Positions 7,018-16,485 of a stretch of 56,946 nt of DNA are shown one piece after another. Under the pieces are notes generated by a model, which saw only the letters and a program-made list of their open reading frames with translations, was not told the origin of the DNA and did not search any database. A program made the position numbers and the translations under genes. The stretch is from Bacteroidales bacterium (GTDB lineage Bacteria; Bacteroidota; Bacteroidia; Bacteroidales; Tenuifilaceae). The DNA is taken from positions 1-56,946 of the forward strand of contig JAQVYY010000017.1 in assembly GCA_028708425.1 (NCBI GenBank). The letters run 5' to 3'. Each line of letters opens with the position of its first letter. The stretch's first letter is position 1.

Positions 7018-8796
7018 TTATAATTGAATCAAAAACACCTTTACGGTATCCTTACGTTTCACCTCAACAGAAACAGTCATGCCAGGGGTTAACTCCTGAA
7101 GCCTGTACATATAATCATGAATATGTCTCACCCTCTTTCCATCAATGGCAGTAATTACATCGTTTTTTAGTATGCCCGCCACCTGTGCAGGCAGGTTATC
7201 GGTAACAGCTAGTACCCTCAATCCGTCGTTATCAGATCCGCCAACATCGGGCATAATGCCCAACCGCACCTTAAGCTCATCTCCATGTTTAGATGCCCTA
7301 TGTTTAGGTCCCGATTGTGTAAAAGTGGGCTTTAAATCACTACTAGCAATTTCCTCTACCACATCGTAAATATAATTTGAAGCCTGCTCCATGCCATCAA
7401 AGTTTAACAAATCGACCTTATCATTTGGTGTATGGTAATCGGTATGTGGCCCTGTTGAGAAAAACAGAACGGGGATATCATGAGCATAAAAACTAGCATG
7501 GTCGGATGGCCCATAACCCTCAGGTGATAAGGCGAGCTGAAAACCGTATGACGTATTAATCTGTTTAAGCATTTCGTCAAACTCGACCGATGTTTTTACC
7601 CCTCCTACCTGAAGTTCTTTCGCTTCATTAAGCCTACCCAGCATATCGATATTAATCATGGCAACAATTGAATCGCGAGGGACCAGAGGGGTTTCGACGA
7701 AGAACCTCGAACCCAGCAAACCCAGCTCCTCGGCAGCAAAAGCAATTACCACCACGCTACGGCGCGGTTTATTAACCGCTAATTTCTGGGCAATTTCTAA
7801 AATTGACGACACCCCCGAAGCGTTATCATCGGCACCATTGTGAACCGCCAGCGTGTCGGGCATTCGGCTCGAGGTGCCCTTACCGCCCATACCCAAGTGA
7901 TCGTAATGTGCACCTATAACAACAAACTGATGCCTTAACAATGGGTCGGAACCCGTTATCATCCCAACAACATTCTGAGTGTTTTTCTTTATTGTAACCA
8001 CATTAGTACGTGCACAAAGATTATTACCAACTACCAGCGGGTTGGTTCGACTGCCTGTTGAAAAATAATTTTCGAGCTTACTGATATTCCAACCAGTTGA
8101 TTTTAATATTTCGTCGGCAACATGTCGCTTAACGTGTATTGCGGGAATCCCAACATCAAAACTTTTCCGTTTGGTTGAGATTAGGTTATCGGCTTTATCG
8201 TACTTTTTACCCGAAACAAAAACAACACCAGCGGCACCATTATCCTTGGCAAGCATCACCTTATACCTATCGGAGCTTACCTGCGCTAATTTATCATTAT
8301 ACGATTTACCAAATGGATGCCCCCTTAAAATCACAGCCCACTTATCGGTAGCATTGGCCAAGTCGTAATCGTTCCAAATTAGCGTGTCCGAATCGATACT
8401 TAATCCGTACCCAACAAAAACAGCTGGAGATGAAATTGAGTCGGATGCAGAAAAAGGGTAAACCGTATAATCATTATCCAAAACAAAGGTCTTACGGTTT
8501 ACCCTAAGGGCATTTCCTTTACCCACATCCTGATAATCAATAAATTCTAAAAACTGGTAGCCCGTTCTATTAAGCAGTTCAAGACCATTTAGCTCGAACA
8601 CATCCTTAATATACTTGGCCGCAACCCTATCGTAGGCTGAACCTGGCTGCCTCCCCATTAGTGAATCCGAAGCCAAAAAATCGACATGTGCAAAGAGATC
8701 CTCCTTAACTATTTCGGGGTTAATTTTGGGCGATTGCTTACATGAGTAGGCAATGCAAAGCACTAAAATTACGACTAATCGTGCAGGTAAACGCAT
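7018..8796 (-). CDS. M28-family zinc peptidase lipoprotein with PA and PDZ domains
   Basis: 592 residues with a lipoprotein signal (Cys19 in CIAYSCKQ). In order: a short N-terminal segment (HVDFLASDSLMGRQPGS), a protease-associated domain, then the M28 catalytic domain with its metal ligands (GAHYDHLG; HNGADDNASGVS; AFAAEELGLLGS with the catalytic Glu; NIDMLGR; GPHTDYHTPNDKVD). The protein ends with a PDZ domain (LPAQVAGILKNDVITAIDGKRV). Such enzymes are aminopeptidases in the periplasm or on the outer membrane; the PDZ probably binds substrate or partner C termini. All zinc ligands are present. It is a single gene. Confidence 0.93.
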   Translation of the reverse strand: MRLPARLVVILVLCIAYSCKQSPKINPEIVKEDLFAHVDFLASDSLMGRQPGSAYDRVAAKYIKDVFELNGLELLNRTGYQFLEFIDYQDVGKGNALRVNRKTFVLDNDYTVYPFSASDSISSPAVFVGYGLSIDSDTLIWNDYDLANATDKWAVILRGHPFGKSYNDKLAQVSSDRYKVMLAKDNGAAGVVFVSGKKYDKADNLISTKRKSFDVGIPAIHVKRHVADEILKSTGWNISKLENYFSTGSRTNPLVVGNNLCARTNVVTIKKNTQNVVGMITGSDPLLRHQFVVIGAHYDHLGMGGKGTSSRMPDTLAVHNGADDNASGVSSILEIAQKLAVNKPRRSVVVIAFAAEELGLLGSRFFVETPLVPRDSIVAMINIDMLGRLNEAKELQVGGVKTSVEFDEMLKQINTSYGFQLALSPEGYGPSDHASFYAHDIPVLFFSTGPHTDYHTPNDKVDLLNFDGMEQASNYIYDVVEEIASSDLKPTFTQSGPKHRASKHGDELKVRLGIMPDVGGSDNDGLRVLAVTDNLPAQVAGILKNDVITAIDGKRVRHIHDYMYRLQELTPGMTVSVEVKRKDTVKVFLIQL

Positions 8797-9164
8797 TATT
8801 CTATACTGTAAAGTTCATACTACTTAATCATCGCAAGAAAATATCTAGCTACTCATAACGTGCCTATTATTATGGCATTCGCGAATCGCTTCGCTTGCTT
8901 CTACGTTATTACTCGCTACGCTCGTGAGCTAAAGGTTCTCGCTTTACAAACAGCCATTTACAACTGGTAAATTGGCTCTGCCTTTGATGCTTTAGCTCGC
9001 TGAGCACCATTTCACAATGGTTCTTATCAAAGATATAAAAACAAAGGATTTTCTTATAAACACAATTTATTACCATATCAATATACAAACCTACGGTAAA
9101 AATGTGTAAGTTGCAATAGAATTAAACTCTCTTTACAAGCTAGTAAACAGCGATTATTTAAACG
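8797..9164. other. Gene-free stretch with small inverted repeats
   Basis: A divergent intergenic region of about 400 bp. It contains a CG-rich block (about 8880-8930: TCGCTTCGCTTGC, CTCGCTACGCTCGTGAGC) and two clean hairpins, GCCATTTAC/GTAAATTGGC (8953-8976) and ACCATT/AATGGT (9006-9021). There is no ORF I would support. The block resembles degenerate intergenic repeat sequence. Confidence 0.5.
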
Positions 9165-9172
9165 TATTTTTG
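9165..9172 (+). promoter_or_regulatory. -7 box (TATTTTTG) of the PLC-like gene
   Basis: A perfect TAnnTTTG box 37 bp before the ATG at 9210. Confidence 0.55.
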
Positions 9173-9209
9173 TAATATTGCATAATAAGACACCCCAAAC
9201 AGAGGACAT

Positions 9210-10547
9210 ATGAAAAGGCTAATTTTTAGAGTGCTACTAATTGCTTTTACAATTACTAACATCTCGCAAAAAGCAAACGCATGGTCGGAGCACCCACTAT
9301 TGGCGTACCCAGTTCTATCATCCATAGAACAACTTACGAACGAAAACCCCATAATGGTAAAGAGCCTAAAAGCCTTCCTAATAGAACAGGAAAAAGAGCT
9401 GGAAGTATTTTTTCGAGAGCAGGAAATTTGGCTATTAGAAAACCTATCGTACTACCCTGCGCTTCCAGAACATTTACGCTTTAAAGCAACGGGTAACCCC
9501 GACGATATTCTCGAAAGATTTTTTAAAGCCATTAGGTTAAACCCAAATGCTAGGATGAGGTTATACCAACATCTGCTACCCAACGAGCAGGTTGCCGACA
9601 GGCCAACAATTGATCCAAAATTTCTCACAACGCTGGAAGATGTTTCGGGATTACTAAAAACCAATTACATCGAACTTTTTGAAAACGACTCGATAAGTCC
9701 AATGGCAGTACTACTCGCTGCTAACGATGAACCCGATTACGGTTTCGACTTAGGGCTATTTAAAGATAATAACACGCCACAGGGTGATGAGTACGGGTTT
9801 GGCGAACAACCCTTTGGCGATCCAAACCTTGCGTATGGCAGCCAAGCTCCTTTCCACATGGGGTTTTACCATGAGGCAAGGATTGTTTTCCTCTTTGGCT
9901 CGTTTCTAAAGAAAACGCTTCCCGAAATGCGTATTAATCAATTTAAAATGTTGGCCGAATTTGCTTTTAAATCCGATAACCCATACTGGGGATACAGATT
10001 CATGGGCTGGGGAATGCACTATCTAGGCGACCTGTCGATGCCTTACCACACCGTAGCTCTTCCGGGGGTTAGCGCACTAAAAATGATTTGGACAAATATT
10101 AAGGCCATGCTAGGTTTTCCAAAGAGTAAGGATGATGCCGTTCAGCTTGTAAGCAATAGGCACGCTGCAATGGAAGAGTTTCAGTGGCAAGTGCTACGCC
10201 AGGCTTACGAGAGCAGTAATTTTGACCACCTGCTATTAAGCTCGCTACAAACCCCCATTGATATGGTGGAATACTACGATAACTTCCCCCGTGAAGTGGC
10301 AGCTAAAGAATCGGCAGCCAAAGCAAAAATGGTTGATAAGATGCTTGAACAATGGATGCCCGCAATTCTAGTATCCAACCCATCTTTTGAAACACCTGGT
10401 TCGACGGAATTATCGAATATTATTGAGCTAACTAAACAGGAAAAGGGCGAACAGGGTATTACCGAAATGACAGATGTGCTGGCCGATATCTTTAGGTCGT
10501 ACAGCATGCACATACAAAGTTTTTACCATAATATTATGGATAAATAG
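9210..10547 (+). CDS. Secreted zinc-dependent phospholipase C / P1-nuclease-like protein
   Basis: 445 residues with a signal peptide ending KANA before W25. After cleavage the mature protein would start with Trp followed closely by a His (WSEH), as in the trinuclear-zinc phospholipase C/S1-P1 nuclease fold, where the N-terminal Trp is itself a ligand. A second signature is HYLGDLSMPYH (H270, D274, H280), the HxxxD-type zinc motif of that fold. Further His occur in PFHMGFYHEAR. It is longer than the roughly 250-280 residues of classical members. The fold assignment is from motifs; substrate (lipid or nucleic acid) is unknown. Confidence 0.6.
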   Translation: MKRLIFRVLLIAFTITNISQKANAWSEHPLLAYPVLSSIEQLTNENPIMVKSLKAFLIEQEKELEVFFREQEIWLLENLSYYPALPEHLRFKATGNPDDILERFFKAIRLNPNARMRLYQHLLPNEQVADRPTIDPKFLTTLEDVSGLLKTNYIELFENDSISPMAVLLAANDEPDYGFDLGLFKDNNTPQGDEYGFGEQPFGDPNLAYGSQAPFHMGFYHEARIVFLFGSFLKKTLPEMRINQFKMLAEFAFKSDNPYWGYRFMGWGMHYLGDLSMPYHTVALPGVSALKMIWTNIKAMLGFPKSKDDAVQLVSNRHAAMEEFQWQVLRQAYESSNFDHLLLSSLQTPIDMVEYYDNFPREVAAKESAAKAKMVDKMLEQWMPAILVSNPSFETPGSTELSNIIELTKQEKGEQGITEMTDVLADIFRSYSMHIQSFYHNIMDK

Positions 10548-10625
10548 CTATAAAATTGCGGAATTGGCACGGGTTTGTAATCCTTGTCAGCAAAGGATTT
10601 AAATAAGATTGTGAACTATATTTAT

Positions 10626-10633
10626 TATGTTTG
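10626..10633 (+). promoter_or_regulatory. -7 box (TATGTTTG) of the chemoreceptor gene
   Basis: A perfect TAnnTTTG box 38 bp upstream of the ATG. It overlaps a 23-bp palindrome. Confidence 0.6.
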
Positions 10634-10651
10634 TAATAATTTATTACAAAC
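10629..10651. promoter_or_regulatory. Perfect 23-bp palindrome over the promoter: candidate operator
   Basis: GTTTGTAATAA and TTATTACAAAC are exact inverted repeats around a single central T. The palindrome covers the second half of the -7 box and the expected transcript start. A dimeric repressor site is more likely than a terminator because there is no T-run and the stem is AT-rich. Confidence 0.5.
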
Positions 10652-10671
10652 CATAATTAAACATTTTTGAT

Positions 10672-11796
10672 ATGAGCGATTTACTAATTCAAGGGCTTAT
10701 GTGTATCATAAGCTTACCAGCTGCATATTTTATCATCCGATTAATTTTTAAAGAATCAATCGTATTCATACCTGGATACTTAATGGTATGCTATGCCATA
10801 TTCGTTACTTTTTTTGCTTTTTGGGAAGCTACATTAGGAATAAAATCCGCACTTTGGATTGTCCCTTTGGTATATGGTGTTGGTATTGGTCTCTTACTTA
10901 TTATAAAAAACATACTAGAGAAACCTTTAAAAAAATCAATACTGCAGTTAAAAGATATTTCACAGGGTAATTTACGTGTTAGTATAAACCATACCGATGT
11001 TAAAAATGAATTAGGGATACTCAATAATTCTATATTAGAGTTATCGGAAAACTTAAAAAGGATTATTGGCGATATAGCTTCAAGTTCGGAGAACCTTGTT
11101 TCTGCAAGTCAAAAAACAAGTGATTCTTCAGAACAGCTATCGCAAGGAGCTAATGAACAAGCCAGTTCCATTGAAGAAGTTTCATCAACCATGGAGCAAA
11201 TATCAGCAAACATTCAACAAAACACAGAGAATTCGCAACAAACTGAAAAAATCTCTGATGAAGCTAACCAAGGCGTTAAAATAGTATCTGAAAGATTACA
11301 AAAAGCAGTTGAGGCAAATAAAGAAATTGCTTCGAAAATTACCATAATTAATGAGATTGCATTTCAAACCAATCTTTTGGCTTTGAATGCAGCTGTGGAA
11401 GCAGCCAGAGCAGGAGAACATGGAAAAGGGTTCGCAGTTGTGGCAGCAGAGGTCAGAAAGCTAGCTGAGAATAGTAAAAACGCTGCTGAAGAAATAGTTA
11501 ACCTTTCACGATCAGCGTTGCAAATAACAGAGGAAGCAGGTCAGGTCGGGATAGAAACTATTCCTAAAATTGAACATACCTCAAGATTGATTCAAGAGAT
11601 ATCTGCTGCAAGTATGGAACAAAACAACGGCGCAAGCCAAGTTAATAATACAATACAACAATTGAATGGAATTGCACAGCAGAATGCTTCATTAAGTGAG
11701 AAATTCGCCACTAATGCCGAAGTGCTAGCAGGTCAGGCAAAACACCTCAGAGGAGCCATCTCATTTTTTGAGGTTGAAGCAACTCAAAAAACATAA
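10672..11796 (+). CDS. Methyl-accepting chemotaxis protein without periplasmic sensor domain
   Basis: 374 residues. Three hydrophobic spans fill the first 85 residues ([55 protein letters not shown]), then a HAMP-like linker. The rest is a cytoplasmic signalling coiled coil with the conserved hairpin tip [20 protein letters not shown] followed by [19 protein letters not shown], which contacts CheA/CheW. No ligand-binding domain separates the spans, so it may sense through the membrane or a partner. No che genes are in the window. It is a single gene under a promoter with an overlapping palindrome. Confidence 0.92.
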   Translation: MSDLLIQGLMCIISLPAAYFIIRLIFKESIVFIPGYLMVCYAIFVTFFAFWEATLGIKSALWIVPLVYGVGIGLLLIIKNILEKPLKKSILQLKDISQGNLRVSINHTDVKNELGILNNSILELSENLKRIIGDIASSSENLVSASQKTSDSSEQLSQGANEQASSIEEVSSTMEQISANIQQNTENSQQTEKISDEANQGVKIVSERLQKAVEANKEIASKITIINEIAFQTNLLALNAAVEAARAGEHGKGFAVVAAEVRKLAENSKNAAEEIVNLSRSALQITEEAGQVGIETIPKIEHTSRLIQEISAASMEQNNGASQVNNTIQQLNGIAQQNASLSEKFATNAEVLAGQAKHLRGAISFFEVEATQKT

Positions 11797-11857
11797 GTTG
11801 TAATAACTACGCACCAGTAAAAATTGGTAACCTCAAATAATCAACGTGAGCCTAATA

Positions 11858-12922
11858 CTAATCAAAATCGATGGTTAGCTGCACTGGGCCAGAAGTCTCT
11901 TCATCTTCAAAATTAGAGATTGTAATACCCAAAAGCCGCACCGCTTTTGTTGGGTTAGCCATTTGCAACAGCTCGGCAACCACACCTTGAATGCAGTTCC
12001 GCTCTGTTATGGGATGCATAAATGATTGGGAACGGGTAATCTGCTCAAAATCGCTAAATTTAACTTTCAGGGTAATAGTCCTACCAAAGCGACCGTGCCT
12101 AACAATACGTTTCCACAGCCCCTCCTCAAGCTCTGTAAGAGCTTCGAACATATCCTGCTGATTGTTTAAATTTTGCGAAAAGGTGCTCTCGATACCCACC
12201 GATTTCCTCTCACGATGAGGTTGTACTGGCCTATTATCAATTCCACAAGCTACCTGATAAAAGAAGTTACCCATCTTTCCAAAGTTGCGAATTAATATCT
12301 GTAGGTCAGCTTGCTGCAAATCCTTACCACAAAACAGGCCCAGCTCATGCATCTTTTCGGCAGTGCGAGGTCCCACCCCAAAAAACTTTTCCACGGGAAG
12401 CGTCTCAACAAACGGCAACACCTGACTAGGTTTAATAATAAACAAACCATCGGGTTTACGGTAATCCGATGCGATTTTAGCTAAAAACTTATTCACGCTT
12501 ATACCTGCCGAAGCGGTTAAACCAGTGGTTTCACGTATCCTATCTTTTATTTGATATGCAATTTCGGTAGCCGTTAGCATTCCTTTTAAATTGGTGGTAA
12601 CATCCAAAAATGCCTCATCAATGGATAAAGGTTCTACCAAGGGCGTGTACTCACGGAAAATATTCATTACGGTGGCAGAAACTTCCCTATAAACATCGAA
12701 TCTGTGAGGCACAAATATCAGTTCGGGGCATTTCCTCGATGCAACCACAGAGGGCATAGCAGAACGCACCCCAAATTTACGCGCTTCGTAGCTGGCAGCC
12801 GCCACCACACCACGGCCGCTACCGTGTCCAACAGCAACGGGTTTTCCGCGTAGTTCAGGATTATCGCGCTGCTCTATGGAAGCAAAAAAAGCGTCCATAT
12901 CTATGTGGATAATTTTACGCAC
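11858..12922 (-). CDS. dinB: DNA polymerase IV (Y-family translesion polymerase)
   Basis: 354 residues, the normal length. Catalytic metal ligands are D8 (in HIDMDAFFAS) and D102-E103 (SIDEAFLDV). The helix-hairpin-helix region (KFFGVGPRTAEKMHELG) and the C-terminal little-finger domain are complete, and the protein ends in LTIDFD. It is an error-prone polymerase that bypasses lesions and slips on runs. The start codon is GTG; no nearer ATG preserves the polymerase N terminus. It lies 42 bp downstream of the SixA-like gene on the same strand. I see no SOS box. Confidence 0.95.
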   Translation of the reverse strand: MRKIIHIDMDAFFASIEQRDNPELRGKPVAVGHGSGRGVVAAASYEARKFGVRSAMPSVVASRKCPELIFVPHRFDVYREVSATVMNIFREYTPLVEPLSIDEAFLDVTTNLKGMLTATEIAYQIKDRIRETTGLTASAGISVNKFLAKIASDYRKPDGLFIIKPSQVLPFVETLPVEKFFGVGPRTAEKMHELGLFCGKDLQQADLQILIRNFGKMGNFFYQVACGIDNRPVQPHRERKSVGIESTFSQNLNNQQDMFEALTELEEGLWKRIVRHGRFGRTITLKVKFSDFEQITRSQSFMHPITERNCIQGVVAELLQMANPTKAVRLLGITISNFEDEETSGPVQLTIDFD

Positions 12923-12964
12923 CTCGCTGTAAGTTTAATGGATTTGTTTTAATTGCGAAACGGA

Positions 12965-13465
12965 TTAGCATATGGCAGGGTAATCGACCCAACTATCGAC
13001 TAATTTATCGGGTTTTACATCTGCCCATTTATCAACCTTAAAGCGCAAGCAAACAATGGATGCCGTAGGCAAGCTATTAATGGATGTGGGTAAAAAATGG
13101 TTCACAAAATCTGATGCGCCGGGGTTATGAGTAATTATCATCGCATTGTCTGTATCATTGGAAAATGCTTTTACAATCCTTAAAATATTTGCAACATCTG
13201 GCAAGTACAAATCAATATTCTCAACTACTCGCTGTAGCGGCAACCCCAAGGTTTTACAAATTACCATTGCAGTTTGCATGGTTCTTAGTGCTGTGCTTGA
13301 TACAATGTGCTGAAGCGAACCTAAATCTTGGGCATTTGCCTGTACAACCTTTTTCGCCTCAGCCAAACCTCCGGGCAACAGGGGCCTATCAAAGTCCGGC
13401 ATACCATAATCGCCCCACGATGATTTTGCATGCCGCATAAGGAATAGTTTCTTTTGGGTTTTCAT
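12965..13465 (-). CDS. SixA-like histidine phosphatase
   Basis: 166 residues from MKTQKKLFLMRHAKSSW, the RHG-type motif with R11 and catalytic H12. Also conserved are DRPLLPGG, SSTALRTMQTA (second Arg) and the C-terminal catalytic His in MIITHNPG. The family is the small histidine-phosphatase group, whose E. coli member SixA dephosphorylates phospho-His on phosphotransfer proteins. The substrate here is not known; an HPt protein is encoded 11 kb away but there is no direct link. The longer frame upstream lacks a good start. Confidence 0.85.
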   Translation of the reverse strand: MKTQKKLFLMRHAKSSWGDYGMPDFDRPLLPGGLAEAKKVVQANAQDLGSLQHIVSSTALRTMQTAMVICKTLGLPLQRVVENIDLYLPDVANILRIVKAFSNDTDNAMIITHNPGASDFVNHFLPTSINSLPTASIVCLRFKVDKWADVKPDKLVDSWVDYPAIC

Positions 13466-13613
13466 GTCAAAAAATATTAAAATCGATACCAAAAACGAGC
13501 CGAGGTTTGTTATTTCGAGCCTCTCGATATCGAGTAACCATATTCAAATTATTGGGTTCATTAAAATAAGTATAATTCTACAAATAAACAGGGTATAAGC
13601 CTAAAATATTGAA

Positions 13614-13621
13614 TACTTTTG
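13614..13621 (+). promoter_or_regulatory. -7 box (TACTTTTG) of folC
   Basis: A perfect TAnnTTTG box 16 bp before the ATG of folC. The apparent upstream TTG start is inside this box. Confidence 0.6.
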
Positions 13622-13636
13622 CTAAAAACATTAACC

Positions 13637-14962
13637 ATGGATTACCAGCAAACCCTAAGCTACCTATTTACGCAGCTTGCCATGTACCAACGGGTAGGTA
13701 AAATTGCCTACAAGGCAAATTTAAACAACACCTTAGCGCTCGACAACCTGTTTTCGCACCCGCACAAAAATTTTAAAACGGTACACGTAGCAGGAACCAA
13801 TGGCAAGGGTAGCACCTCGCATATGCTGGCATCAATTTTACAAAACGCTGGATATAAGGTTGGCCTTTATACCTCACCCCACCTAGTTGATTTTAGGGAA
13901 CGAATTAAGATTAATGGAATCCCCATTGATAAGGACACCGTAATTGATTTTGTTGAAAAAAACAAGAGCATATTTGCAACCATGAAACCTTCATTTTTTG
14001 AGATGACGGTTGCCTTAGCTTTTAAATATTTTGCTGAACAAGAAGTAGATATAGCGGTTGTAGAGGTAGGGCTTGGTGGAAGGCTCGACTCGACAAACAT
14101 AATTAGTCCCGAGCTATCAGTTATTACAAATATTGGGCTAGACCACACGGATATGCTAGGCGATACGCTAGAACTTATAGCCGCTGAAAAAGCAGGAATT
14201 ATAAAGCCCAACACCCCAGTAGTAATATGCGAAACGCAACCTGAAACTCAGAATATCTTCATCAAGATAGCCCACGATAATTCAGCCCCCATAGCATTTG
14301 CCGATCAAAACTACAGGGTTAAAACGGCTACCCTTACCAATGGTAAACAGGAGCTTAGCATTTTGCACCAAGATTCGAACCAAACACACCGATACAAGCT
14401 TGACCTGCTGGGTAGCTATCAGCAAAAAAACTTTCTCGGTATACTACAAGCCGTAAAGATACTAAAAAGAAAAGGTTATGATCTCGATAATGGGCATATT
14501 TTAGAAGGAGTGGCCAATGTGATTAAAAACACTGGGCTTTTAGGTCGATGGCAAATACTCGGCACTCAACCAGCAGTAGTTTGCGATATGGGGCATAACG
14601 CTGAGGGGCTAAAGCATGTGGTTAACCAAATAAACAGCACGCCACATCAAACCTTTCATATGGTAATGGGCATGGTAAACGATAAAAATATTGACGAAGC
14701 GCTTAAAGTCCTTCCCAGTGTTGGGAAGTACTATTTTACACGGGCAAAAATACCACGTTCGCTCGATGAGCAAGAACTACTAGAAAAAGCTAAGCATTTG
14801 GGGCTACATGGTGAAAGCTATCCTAATGTAGAGGAAGCCCTTAGAAGTGCAAAAAACAATGCGCTCGAAGATGACCTGATAGTAATTGGAGGCAGCACAT
14901 TTATTGTTGCCGAAGTGCTGTCATTAGAGAATGAAAAATCTAAATTAGCTAGTCCGTTTTAA
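13637..14962 (+). CDS. folC: Folylpolyglutamate synthase / dihydrofolate synthase
   Basis: 441 residues from MDYQQTLSYL. The Mur-ligase-type P-loop is at residues 53-60 (GTNGKGST), with family blocks TSPHLVDFRERI, FFEMTVALAFKYF, EVGLGGRLDSTN and NIGLDHTDMLGDT. It adds glutamate to dihydropteroate and to folates in the cytoplasm. The last 14 bases overlap the convergent gene at 14949. The ORF extends to a TTG inside the -7 box, so the ATG is used. It is complete. Confidence 0.94.
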   Translation: MDYQQTLSYLFTQLAMYQRVGKIAYKANLNNTLALDNLFSHPHKNFKTVHVAGTNGKGSTSHMLASILQNAGYKVGLYTSPHLVDFRERIKINGIPIDKDTVIDFVEKNKSIFATMKPSFFEMTVALAFKYFAEQEVDIAVVEVGLGGRLDSTNIISPELSVITNIGLDHTDMLGDTLELIAAEKAGIIKPNTPVVICETQPETQNIFIKIAHDNSAPIAFADQNYRVKTATLTNGKQELSILHQDSNQTHRYKLDLLGSYQQKNFLGILQAVKILKRKGYDLDNGHILEGVANVIKNTGLLGRWQILGTQPAVVCDMGHNAEGLKHVVNQINSTPHQTFHMVMGMVNDKNIDEALKVLPSVGKYYFTRAKIPRSLDEQELLEKAKHLGLHGESYPNVEEALRSAKNNALEDDLIVIGGSTFIVAEVLSLENEKSKLASPF

Positions 14963-15386
14963 GGCCAAACATAATGGCAACACAGCCGCTTTCAACCTCC
15001 TGGGATGTATCGGAACGCTCACACACTTTAACCAAAATTATTAGCTGCTGGGTAGCTTCAACCTTAAAATCCCACGTGGGTTTATACCCATTCGTTTTGT
15101 TTGTGTAAAGTACGGTGCGTTCAACATCCATTATCTGAAACTCAACATTGCACAATGACTCTGATCCACAAACTGCAATACGATACTCCTGCCCTGCATA
15201 AAATGTTTTAAACAGCTCAGCATCCTCACCTTCACTCAAAATAGCAGCATTATAGTTACCATCATGAGTATATGGTTTAAGCTCTAAGCGGCAAATCTTT
15301 TTAGCGAAGTTTTTACATTGCGCCATTCCGTTAAAAGAGGTAAAGGCTAATGCACTAGTTAAAAGAATAATAATAACAGATCTCAT
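14949..15386 (-). CDS. Small secreted Cys-containing protein, function unknown
   Basis: 145 residues with a signal peptide ending NGMAQ. The mature part holds several Cys (CKNFAKKICR, VCGSESLCN, CERSD, SGC) that could form disulfides. It has a compact beta-rich look, with phrases such as FYAGQEYRIAVCG and DVERTVLYTN that I associate with a small family of uncharacterised Bacteroidota exported proteins. It follows the lipoprotein gene after 15 bp and is probably co-transcribed. The 3' end overlaps folC. Confidence 0.75.
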   Translation of the reverse strand: MRSVIIILLTSALAFTSFNGMAQCKNFAKKICRLELKPYTHDGNYNAAILSEGEDAELFKTFYAGQEYRIAVCGSESLCNVEFQIMDVERTVLYTNKTNGYKPTWDFKVEATQQLIILVKVCERSDTSQEVESGCVAIMFGLKTD

Positions 15387-15401
15387 ATCGTGTGCAATTT
15401 A

Positions 15402-16304
15402 TTACATTATATACTTATCTCGAATTTCATTGGTTTTATCCTTAAGCTCTTGGAAAACCTTAGGATCAACCGACACCACATTTTTCCCCCGCAATGTGGC
15501 TACGTGAGATGAATCGTTAATCACCTCAACCTGCGAAACGGATATCTGAATTTTATCATACACCATACCAAGCTCTTTAACATCACTTAATACCGCCTGG
15601 GCATCGGAATTATCATCATGCTGTTCGAGCAACTTTATAATGTTTGAAAGAGACATCTTTTGGTCTATTATTCGCTCAACAAGTTCAAAATCGGCACTCT
15701 TAGCATTATCAACCAAAGCAGTAGCTATGTAAAGCCCTTCAATCCAACCCCCAACCAAAATAATTGCACCAATGGCTATCCTATCATTTTCTTCTAAAAT
15801 GGAGTTTGTATTGAGGAAAGTTTCGGAAATGATATCCATAATAACATCCCTGTTATTAACGTTTTCTTCAAGGCGTTCGATAACCGTATTATCAATAGCG
15901 TTGAGTATACCCAACCCCTCGGCTAACTTTTTGGAAGCGGTCATGTACTTGATTGATGCCTGCGTTTGATCATACAGGCTAGCATAACTTAAGTCGGTGC
16001 TATATATGCCTAAATTTAACGCCATGGCTTTTGTTGTGGTGTACCTAGGTAAGTTTTCAACAGGGTTAAGGACCTCAGAATTATAGGTCGCTCCAGATCT
16101 TTTTAAAATCAATGCCGTTTCGAGAGGCGATGGCAGCGAGTAAAAAATTTGACGAGCGGTTTGTACGCCTTGTTCTGCCATATCAACCGTCGAAAGCTCT
16201 TCAATATCAACCTTTACCCTTTTCTCCTTCGGCGAATCGGATGCACAGCTGAACATAAAACCCGCCAACAAAGCAGCCAAAAAAACAGAGTAACTCCTTT
16301 TCAT
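15402..16304 (-). CDS. Lipoprotein of unknown function
   Basis: 300 residues from MKRSYSVFL, with a lipobox Cys at 20 (FMFSCASD). The mature protein is almost entirely helical (MALNLGIYSTDLSYASLYDQ, then YMTASKKLAEGLGI), without recognisable catalytic motifs. It probably lies on the periplasmic or surface face of a membrane. An ATG five codons upstream is also possible; the chosen start gives the best signal peptide. It forms an apparent operon with the 145-residue secreted protein. Confidence 0.75.
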   Translation of the reverse strand: MKRSYSVFLAALLAGFMFSCASDSPKEKRVKVDIEELSTVDMAEQGVQTARQIFYSLPSPLETALILKRSGATYNSEVLNPVENLPRYTTTKAMALNLGIYSTDLSYASLYDQTQASIKYMTASKKLAEGLGILNAIDNTVIERLEENVNNRDVIMDIISETFLNTNSILEENDRIAIGAIILVGGWIEGLYIATALVDNAKSADFELVERIIDQKMSLSNIIKLLEQHDDNSDAQAVLSDVKELGMVYDKIQISVSQVEVINDSSHVATLRGKNVVSVDPKVFQELKDKTNEIRDKYIM

Positions 16305-16455
16305 TAACCGGACAATCATATTTCCTACGTTTTGGGTTTTTCTAAAAAGTAAACTATCAACTAGTAAAAGTAATAATTTTTTTTCATTCAAAAAGAATCT
16401 ATTGACTTTATATCAATTTATATCGCTGAAAACCCGCAATATGCTCAATGATTTG

Positions 16456-16463
16456 TATTTTTG
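16456..16463 (+). promoter_or_regulatory. -7 box (TATTTTTG) of the 16486 gene
   Basis: A perfect TAnnTTTG box 23 bp upstream of the ATG at 16486. It excludes the longer ORF that begins at 16402. Confidence 0.6.
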
Positions 16464-16485
16464 CACCATAAAAATAGTGAAAAAT

